Source of the DNA: Dasypus novemcinctus
Lineage: Eukaryota > Chordata > Mammalia > Cingulata > Dasypodidae
Direction: 5' to 3'
Assembly (NCBI RefSeq): GCF_030445035.2
Contig: NC_080677.1
Location: 6,758,001-6,822,000, forward strand
DNA length: 64,000 nucleotides
A program made the translations under genes and the position numbers. Positions 55,870 to 64,000 of the stretch are shown piece after piece; position 1 is the stretch's first letter, and every line of letters begins with the position of its first letter. The notes below the pieces were generated by a model, which searched no databases, had not been told where the DNA came from, and was given only the letters and a program-made list of their open reading frames with translations.

Positions 55870-58639
55870 AATTCTATTTTTTTTTATTCATTTTTTTTTA
55901 AATATTACATTAAAAAAATATGAAGTCCCATTCAACCCCACCGCCCTCATCCCCCACTCCGCCCACACCAACACTCTTTCCCATCATCATGACACTTCCA
56001 TTGCATTTGGTAAGTACATCTCTGGGCATCGCTGCACCTCATGGTCATTGGTCCACATCATAGCCCATACTCTCCCACGTTCCATCCAATGGGCCCTGGG
56101 AGGATCTACAGTGTCCGGTAATTGTCCGTGAAGCACCACCCAGGACAACTCCAAGTCCCAAAAACGCCTCCACATCTCATCTCTTCCTCCCATTCCCCAC
56201 ACCCAGCAGCCACCATGGCTACTTTTCCCACACCAATGCCACATTTTCTCTCTGGACCTTGGATTGGTTATGTTCATTGCACTTCTGTGTCAAGAGGGGG
56301 CTTAGATTCCACATGGATACTGGATACAATCCTCCTGCTTTCAGTTGTAGGCACTCTAGGGTCCATGGTGTGGTGGTTGACATTCTTCAACTCCATGTTA
56401 GCTGAGTGGGGTAAGTCCAATAAATCAGAGTGTAGGAGTTGAAGTCTGTTGAGGTTCAGGGCGTGGTTATCATATTGTCAGTCCAGAGATTCAAATCCCC
56501 TAGATATATCTTAAACCCCAGCACCAACTACAATTCCAATAAAGTAGCATGAAAGTCCCATGAAAAGAGATCCCATCTGAGTCCAGTTCCATCATGCAGA
56601 AACACCAGCTCCAAAGAAGGGCCAACTGACATGGCAGTGAACCCCATCTGCCATGACCATAGAACGCGTGTGTCTCTTTAGTCCTCAAAAGAACCAATAC
56701 CTGGGGTTGTATCTACTTTATCTGTCTCTGAGACTCTGCTCAGGTGTGCATGAGGGCAATCCTTCTGAAAACCTCCAGACTCTTTTTTAGAGACTCATAG
56801 CCATATAAACTCTCATTTCTTCTTTCCATTTCCCCCTTACATTAGGTCAAACAGCATTTTAAAGTCCTGTTATTATATGTAGACGGGGAAATTCTGCTGG
56901 TCCGCGTTGAACCTTTAATTCAAGGTCATTTTCTAGTTGCATCATCAGCTGGTACTTGGTGGTTATCCCTCAGTGCCAGGGAGGCTCATGCCCGGGTGTC
57001 ATGTCCCACACTGGGGGGAATGCATTGCATTTACATGCTGAGTTTGGCTTCGAGACTGGCCATATTTGAGTAACATGAAGACTGTCAGGAGGAAACTCCC
57101 AGGCACAGCGCTGCTCTAGGCCTTGTTCTTATTTCAGGCATATAGGCTCACAAGCATAGTCATTAGTATCAGGGGCTCACTGTTGGACCCTCATTCCTTC
57201 CTCATTCTTACTGTTGCACCTGGGGGACTGCTGCTGCTCCCCTAGGGACCACGACAGAGCACCCTCGGCCAGGAACCCACTACCCGCCCCCCCCAGCTGT
57301 TTTTATTTGTTTCCACTATGAGTATATCCAAACATTACCATGCACCCTGGACATATGCCCTGTATAACTCCCTGTCAACCATATATCGCCTGTCCATAAC
57401 ATCCCATACCAGTATTCCTCTGCTGCCATTGTTGAACCACTCTGTGATCCAAAACTTCCTGAAAAGTGAAGCCCAATATAATGTCAGGTTCCCTTACTAG
57501 TAAAATGGAATATAGCGATGAGTTTAAAGGTTAGATCTAGAATACGTATTGATTTGGAAAAATTCTACATCCTATCTTTTTCTTTTCTTTTTTCCTAATT
57601 CTTGAGCTTCTCTTCACAAGAGCCCTAGATACATTAATTCATATATACAATATACAGTACTCCCACACATCCACCATAAAACCTTTTCCCTTCCACAGCG
57701 ATAATCTTATAACTTATTCATATCATATTTACTTAAACTGATGTACAGACTCTGAGACAATAGCTTTCAAACAAGGTGACATCTGTGCTTACATTGTGGT
57801 CCATATTTTAGGATATACAGTTTCCTAAATTTTTAGTTATCCTATGTTTTACATTATGGTTTACATTATTAGTCTGTCATACCCTATATGTTTTTGGTGT
57901 AATATTACATGTTTTATATCCATCCTTGTGTACTCTTGCGAAACTCCTCTCTAACCCCCACATTTACCTTGGTTCCATCCATTCAACATCCATTTTCCCC
58001 TCCCCTTGGGGCCCACAGTGACAGCCAATCTCCATTTCCCGAGGAGCCACGTCCAGAGATACTTGCAACAGTGATCAGGGCCTGACTTGCTCAACTGCCC
58101 TAAAGCCCTGGGAGACACCCTTTCTCTTGAGAGATACAGTTCCCTCTATTTGATGGCATTAGTCCTCCCCAGGATGTGGGTCCACCCCAACTCTCACTAC
58201 TTGGGTCTCTACCCAATGGTACAACCCACCCTGGCAAAATGAGCATTCAGACATTCCCCAGGAGCCCGTACCGCATCAGACCATCCCCTCCAAGCATCCT
58301 AAACAGGAAACCCTCTTAATTATATTTTGATATGATTTTCTCAGCATTTTACTCTCAACCAACACCTGACACTCTCCTATGTTCGCATGTTGCCCCTCCC
58401 TCCCCCCAATTTTTTGGGCACTATTACCCATCCGCCCATCCCCAGCCCCCCTCAAACCCGCAAAGCCCCACCCAAAGGCAACCCGTTGCCCCCATGTTAT
58501 CTCTTCTTTGTGTTCATACTTACCTCCAGCTCATCATAGATTCCACCCCTGCAGACGTTGGCTCACATCCTTCCTCCACCCCCCGATTTCCTGTAAGCCT
58601 ATCTTCCAGTCTCTAGCTCTCTGAGGCAGCTTGCTTATT
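55870..58639 (-). other. LINE-1 copy C 3' UTR, about 2.8 kb
   Basis: Lies between the ORF2 stop (58640-58642) and the tail. Collinear with copy A. The portion nearest the tail (55880-56880) is the part seen in all the truncated copies of this window. C-rich on the plus strand in places (57280, 58390-58470). No conserved reading frame. Confidence 0.87.
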
Positions 58640-61600
58640 TCATATCATTGAGGTCATGTAGTATTTATCCTTCAATGCCTGGGATGCCTCACTCAACATA
58701 AGGTTCTCAAGATTCATCCATGTTATCACGTGTGTTTGTAGTGTATTTGTTCTTACAGCCGAGTAGTATTCCATTGTATGTATATACCACATTTCATTGA
58801 TCCACTCATTTGTTGATGGGCATTTGGGTTGATTCCAACTTTTGGTGATAGTGAACAATGCTGCTATGAACATTGGTGTACATATATCAGTTTGTGTCCT
58901 TGTTTTCAGTTCTGCTGGGTATATACCCAGCAGTGGTATTGCTGGGTCATATGGCAAATCTATGGTTAGTTTTTTGAGAAACTGCCAAACTGTCCTCCAG
59001 AATGGTTGGATCCTTCTGCATTCCCACCAGCAGTGGATGAGTGTTCCCCTTTCTTCACATCCTCTCCAGCATTTGTATTCTTCTGTTTTTTTCATAGCTG
59101 CCAATCTTATGGGAGTAAGATGGTATCTCATTGTAGTTTTAATTTGCATTTCCCTGATAGCTAGTGATTTGGAGCATTTTTTCATGTGCTTTTTAGCCAT
59201 TTGTATTTCTTCTTTGGAGAAGTGTCTGTTTAAATCTTTTTCCCATTTTTTAAATGGGTTGTTTATCTTTTTATTTTCAAGATATAGGAGTTCTTTATAT
59301 ATGCAAGTTATAAGTCTCTTATCAGATATATGGTTGCCAAATATTTTCTCCCATTGTGTGGGTTCCCTTTTTACTTTCTTGACAAACTCCTTTGAGGTGC
59401 AGAAGGCTTTAATTTTGAGGAAGTCCCACTTATCTATTTGTCCTTTTGCTGCTCGTGCTTTTGGTGTGAAATTCATGAAGCCATTTCCTATTACAAGGTC
59501 CTGTAGATGTTTCCCTACACTGCTTTCCAAGGTCTTTATGGTCTTGGCTCTTATATTTAGGTCTTTGATCCATCTTGAGTTGATCTTTGTATAAGGTGTG
59601 AGATGGCAATCCTCTTTCATTCTTCTACATATGGCTATCCAGTTCTCCAGGCACCATTTGTTGAATAGGCCATTCTCTCCCAGTTGAGAGGGTTTGGTGG
59701 CTTTATCGAATATTATATGGCTATATATATGAGGTTCTATATCAGAACTTTCAATTCGATTCCATTGGTCTGTGTGTCTCTCCTTATGCCAATACCATGC
59801 TGTTTTCACTACTGTAGCTTTGTAGTATGTTTTGAAGTCAGGTAGTGTGATTCCTCCAATTTCGTTTTCATTTTCAATATGTGTTTGGCTATTCGGGGTC
59901 TCTTTCCTTTCCAAATAAATTTCATAGTTAATTTTTCTAGTTCCTTAAAGAAGGCTGTGTTGATTTTTATTGGGATTGCATTGAATGTGTAGATCAGTTT
60001 TGGTAGGATAGACATCTTAAAAATATTTAGTCTTCCTATCCATGAACAAGGAATATTCTTCCATTTATTTAGGTCTTCTTTGATTTCCTTTAACAGTCTT
60101 GTATAGTTCTCAGTGTACAAGTTTTTTACATCTTTAGTTAAATTTATTCCTAAATATTTGATTTTTTTATTTACTATTGTGAATGGTATTTGTTTCTTGA
60201 TTTCCTCCTGATCTTGCTCATTATTGGTGTACAGAAATGCTACTGATTTTTGCACATTGATCTTATAACCTGCAACTGTACTAAACTCATGAGTTCTAGA
60301 AGCTTTGTTGCAGATCTCTCAGGGTTTTCTATGTATAGGATCATGTCATCTGCAAATAATGAAATTTTGACTTCTTCCTTTCCAATTTGAATGCCTTTTA
60401 TATCTGGTTCTTGCCTCAGTGCTCCAGCAAGTACTTCTCAGACAATGTTGAATAGAAGGGGAGACAATGGGCATCCTTGTCTTGTTCCTGAGTTTAGAGG
60501 GAAGGATTTTAGGATTTCTCCATTGTAAACAATGTTGGCTGTAGGTTTTTCATATATACTCTTTATTATGTTCAAAAAATTTCCTTGTATTCTGATCTTT
60601 TGGAGTGTTTTTATCAAGAAAGGGTGCTGTATTTTGTCAAATGCTTTTTCTGCATCTATAGATATAATCATGTGATTTTTTTCCTTCAATCTGTTTATAT
60701 GGTATATTACATTGATTGATTTTCTTATGTTGAACCATCCTTGCATACCTGGAATAAATCCCACTTGGTCATGCTGTATAATTCGTTTAATGTGTTGTTG
60801 AATATGATTTAGCAAGTATTTTGTTAAGTATTTTTACGTCTAGGTTCATTAGAGAAATTGGTCTGTAATTTTCCTTTCTTTTTGTGTCTTTGTTTGGCTT
60901 TGGTACTAGGGTAATGTTGGCATCATAGAAGGAGTTAGCCAATGTTCCTTTTGTTTCGATTTTTTGGAAGAGTTTCAGCAGGATTGGTGTTAGTTCTTTC
61001 CGGAATGTTTTGTAGAATTCACCTGTGAAGCCGTCTGGCCCTGGGCTCTTCTTAGTTGGGAGGTTTTTAATGACTGATTTTATCTCTTTACTTATGATTG
61101 GTTTGTTAAGATCATCAATTTCTTCTTTTGTCAATATGGGCTGCTTATGTGTTTCTAGGAATTTGTCCATTTCCTCTGAATTGTCATTTTTGTTGGAATA
61201 TAGATTTTCAAAGTATCCTTTTATAATAGTCTTTATTTCTGTGGGGTCAGTGGTGATATCACCTTTCTCATTTCTTATTTTGTGTATTTGCATCTTTTCT
61301 CTTTTTTTCTTTGTTAGTCTTGCTAAAGGTTTGTCAATTTTGTTGATCTTCTCAAAAAACCAGTTCTTGGTCTTGTTTATCTTTTCAAGTGCTTTCTTAT
61401 TTTCTATTGCATTTAGTTCTTCTCTTATCTTTGTTATTTCCTTCCTTCTTCCTGTTGGATTACTTTGTGGTTGTTTTTCTAATTCCTTCAAATGTGCAGT
61501 TAGTTCTTCAATTTTTGCTCTTTCTTCTTTTTTGATATATGAATTTATGGCTATAAATTTCCCTCTCAGTACTGCTTTTGCTGCATCCCATAAATTTTGG

Positions 61601-62448
61601 TATGTTGTGTTACTATTATCATTTGTTTCAAGGTAGTCATTGATTTCTTTTGAGATTTCCTCTTTGACCCACTGTTTTTCTAAGAGTATGCTGTTTAATT
61701 TCCAAATTGTGGGGTGAAATCTGGGCCTCTGTCCCTTGCAAATTTCCAGCTTCACTCAACTGTGGTCAGATATTGTTTTGTAAGATTTTGATCTTTCTGA
61801 ATTCATTAAGCCTTTCTTTGTGGCCCAGCATATGGTCTATCTTGGAGAATGATCCATGTGCACTTGAGAAAAATGTATATCCTGCTGTGTTTGGTGTAAT
61901 GATCTATATATGTCTATTAGATCCAGCTCCTCTAATATACTGTTCAAATGTTTTGTTTCTTTAGTGATTCTCTTTTGAGATGTTCTGTCTAGAGTTGATA
62001 GTGGTGTATTAAAATCCCCCACTATAATTGTAGATGCATCTATTCTTTCACTTAGTTTTTCCAGTGTTTGCCTCACGTATTTAGAGGCGCCCTTGTTAGG
62101 AGCATAAATATTTATGATCGTTCAATCTTCTTGACCGATTGTCACTTTCACTAAAATGTAGTATCCTTCTTTGTCTCTCACAATTGTTTTGCATTTAAAG
62201 TTTATTTTGTCTGATATTAATATAGCTACTCCTGCCTTTTTTTGGTTATTGTTTGCTTGTATGATTGTTTTCCAGCCATTCACTTTCAACCTCCATGAGT
62301 CTCTGGGTCTAAGATGTGTCTCTTGTAGACAGCATATAGATGGGTCATATTTCCTTATCCAATGTCCCAGTCTGAATCTTTTGATAGGTGAGTTTAATCC
62401 ATTGACATTCAGTGTTATTACTTTCAAGGAATTATTTATATTAGCCAT
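58640..62448 (-). pseudogene. LINE-1 ORF2 of copy C (endonuclease-reverse transcriptase), several breaks
   Basis: Start codon at 62448 gives MANINNSLKVITLNVNG, the usual ORF2 opening. Endonuclease: CCLQETH (62448-62122 piece) and VGDFNTPL (62076-61837 piece). Pre-reverse transcriptase part at 61755-60787 ([32 protein letters not shown]). Reverse transcriptase: [16 protein letters not shown] in 60815-60438, and FADDM intact at 60342-60356. C-terminus open for 424 codons (59914-58640) with a zinc-knuckle-like C-x3-C-x7-H-x4-C ([19 protein letters not shown]). Breaks: frameshifts near 62115, between 61837 and 61755, near 60800 and near 59850, and a TGA stop at 60438-60440. Length, about 1,270 codons, is normal. 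In an intact element the product nicks DNA and reverse-transcribes LINE-1 RNA at the target; this copy cannot make a full protein. Confidence 0.93.
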
Positions 62449-62561
62449 ATTTTAATTGGACTTGTGTTTGTCATATTTTGTTTGCTTTTTTTTTCTTCTC
62501 TTTTGGTCTTTTTGTTGCTCTTACACTCTCCTCCAACTCTGCCTGTCCTGTTTTTTTCCTC

Positions 62562-63491
62562 TCATCCTGCAGAACTCCCTTTAGAATTTCTTGAAGGGGA
62601 GGTTTCTTGTTGGCATACTCTCAGTTTCTGTTTATCTGCGAATATTTTGAACTCTCCATCATATTTGAATGCTAGTTTAGCTGGATAGAGTATTCTTGAT
62701 TGGAAGTTTTTTTCCTTTAGTACCTTGACTGTATCATACCATTGCCTTCTTGCCTCCATGGTTTCAGATGAGAAATCAGCACTTAATCTTATGGAGTTTC
62801 CCTTGTATGTGATGGTTTTCTTTTCTCTTGCTGCTTTTAGAATTTTCTCTTTGTCTTGAGCATTGGATAATTTGACAAGTATATGTCTTGGAGTGGGCCT
62901 GTTGGGGTTTATGACAAGTGGTGTGCACTGTGCTTCTTGGATATGTACATCTGTCTCTTTCAGTAGATTTGGGAAGTTTTCAGCCATTATTTCCTGCAAC
63001 ACTCCTTCTCACCCCTTTCCCTTCTCTTCTCCTTCTAGAATGCCTATAATACGTATGTTTGAGCATTTTGCATTATCATTCAGGTCCCTAAGTCCTGGCT
63101 GGATTTTTTCTATCTTTTTATTGACCGATTCTACTATCTGTTTGATTTCTGATGTTCTGTCTTCCACATCACTAATTCTCTGCTCTGCCTCTTCTAGTCT
63201 GCTGATATTTGCTGCAAGTGTATTTTTTATTTCTTGAACTGTGGTGTTCATTCCCATCATATCTGTTATCTTTTTGCATATGTCTGCAATTTCCCCTACA
63301 AGTGTTGTCTTCATGTTGTTAACCTCTTCTTTTACTTCATTAAATTTGTCGGTGATAAATGTTCTGAGATCTTTCATTACTTGTGCAAAGTTCTGCTCCC
63401 CTTGCTGATTTTTAGTTTGTTCATTGGATTCAGCCATGTTTTCCTGATTACTGGCTTGGTTTGTAGATTTTTGTTGCTGTCTGGTCATCAT
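62562..63491 (-). pseudogene. LINE-1 ORF1 of copy C (RNA-binding protein), one frameshift
   Basis: Two overlapping-order pieces: 63491-63009 (160 codons) with a polar N-terminus, a long coiled coil (EEAEQRISDVEDRTSEIKQI) and the first strand of the RRM (KCSNIRIIGILEGEE); then 63002-62562 (146 codons) with the rest of the RRM and the C-terminal domain (PRHILVKLSNAQDKEKIL, later RILYPAKLAFKYDG). A single frame change near 63005 separates them. Without it the length, about 310 residues, is normal for ORF1. The start is the first of two ATG codons at 63491, the same as in copy A. It lies 113 bp upstream of the ORF2 start, the usual LINE-1 order. Confidence 0.92.
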
Positions 63492-64000
63492 TTTATCTTG
63501 ATGGGTTTAATCAGTTCCTTAGCTTCTTTGTCTAGTCTTGGAGATTAATTAGCTGTTGTTTTTGCATAAGTGTTATATCTTCTCTTTGTCACTTTGTTCT
63601 TCTTATTCTAATTTCTTATTGCTGGTTGAGTTCACTTTAAAGGAAAGTATTAGGGCCGGGGAAAGGCAATTGTGTAAACAAGGAAAAAGTGTAAAGTAGT
63701 ATTGGTGATATGTGTTAACAGAGCAACAATATGAGATCTGGGAAGATGGATGTTAGATTCATATAAGTTGTGTAGAGTTATAGCAGTAGGTAGAGTACCT
63801 ATAATGAGGTAGTGGACTGAATACGGGAGGAATATGGTATGAACTAAAAAGCTATTGTTTTCGTGAGAGAGGGAAAGAGAAAAGAAAGGCAATAGTTTCA
63901 AGAGTGGCTAAAACAAAGGTATTAGAAATTAAGAGTTAGACACTTTGTGGGTCAAAGAAAGGGAGGTGGAATATAGGAGAGACCATAGATGATGGAGGAT
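63492..64000 (-). promoter_or_regulatory. LINE-1 copy C 5' UTR, partial
   Basis: Upstream of ORF1 on the minus strand, collinear with 36159-36560 of copy A ('gagagagggaaagagaaaagaaagg' near 63864). The outer end and any promoter lie beyond the window. Confidence 0.75.

Larger units (their letters stand above)
55870..64000 (-). mobile_element. LINE-1 copy C, near-complete, runs off the window
   Basis: Minus-strand element: T-rich 3' end at about 55870, 2.8-kb 3' UTR, ORF2, ORF1 and the first 0.5 kb of 5' UTR, which continues past 64000. It is the youngest-looking large element here: open pieces are long (424, 322, 160 and 146 codons). It is inserted in the ORF2 of the old plus-strand LINE-1. 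Long open frames on the plus strand (for example 58842-59594 and 61025-61636) are antisense shadows. Confidence 0.92.

Noticed and set aside
58842..59594. 250-codon plus-strand open frame
   Set aside because: It is the exact antisense of the intact ORF2 C-terminus of LINE-1 copy C; the low stop density follows from the sense frame.
61025..61636. 203-codon plus-strand open frame
   Set aside because: Antisense shadow of copy C ORF2; its translation is rich in Phe, Ser, Leu and Ile, as the antisense of Lys/Glu-rich coding sequence is.

Overview
This window looks like nuclear DNA from a placental mammal, most likely an armadillo (Xenarthra, probably Dasypus). The grounds are two tRNA-derived SINEs of the armadillo DAS type, a LINE-1 lineage with a very long and distinctive 3' untranslated region, and older elements shared by all placentals or all mammals (MIR, L2, MLT1-like LTRs, a MER20-like DNA transposon fragment). 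The species call is inference. I recognise no host protein-coding exon. The sequence is AT-rich and gene-poor, and its structure is almost entirely transposable elements of different ages, often nested. The coding sequences that can be recognised are broken LINE-1 ORF1 and ORF2, plus one U6 snRNA pseudogene.

Layout. 1-16 kb: several solo LTRs of one family (414-1055, 12914-13490, 14716-15384), a possible class I-like LTR (5775-6300), MIR fragments and LINE-1 3' fragments. Two of the LINE-1s carry a 5' inversion (1949-2544 and 12165-14325). 16-29 kb: a DAS SINE with a clean target site duplication (16492-16867), two unexplained GC-rich islands (about 19.6-20.0 and 20.56-21.0 kb), an LTR split by a LINE-1 tail (21257-22494), a solo LTR with a perfect 5-bp duplication (24622-25063), and an unclassified 454-bp insertion inside an old LINE-1 (26939-27392).

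29.5-38.6 kb: a complete minus-strand LINE-1 ('copy A') bounded by a perfect 13-bp target duplication. It has a 1.07-kb deletion in ORF2, a G-rich minisatellite in its 5' UTR and a plus-strand LINE-1 tail inserted in that 5' UTR. 39-51 kb: the U6 pseudogene, old plus-strand LINE-1 pieces with a younger tail inserted, further LTRs, and a tiny 118-bp LINE-1 insertion with a 12-bp duplication. 51.9-64 kb: an old plus-strand LINE-1 (51940-55865) interrupted by a young, nearly complete minus-strand LINE-1 ('copy C', 55870 to beyond the window), whose ORF1 has one visible frameshift and whose ORF2 has several breaks.

No evidence of a new cellular system was found. What is most worth a second look is the LINE-1 biology: the long 3' UTR that supplies all the short copies, twin-priming inversions, a duplicated tail inside a single integration, a microhomology deletion, and the 5' UTR minisatellite. 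Two GC-rich islands and a TAAT-rich repeat-free stretch remain unexplained.
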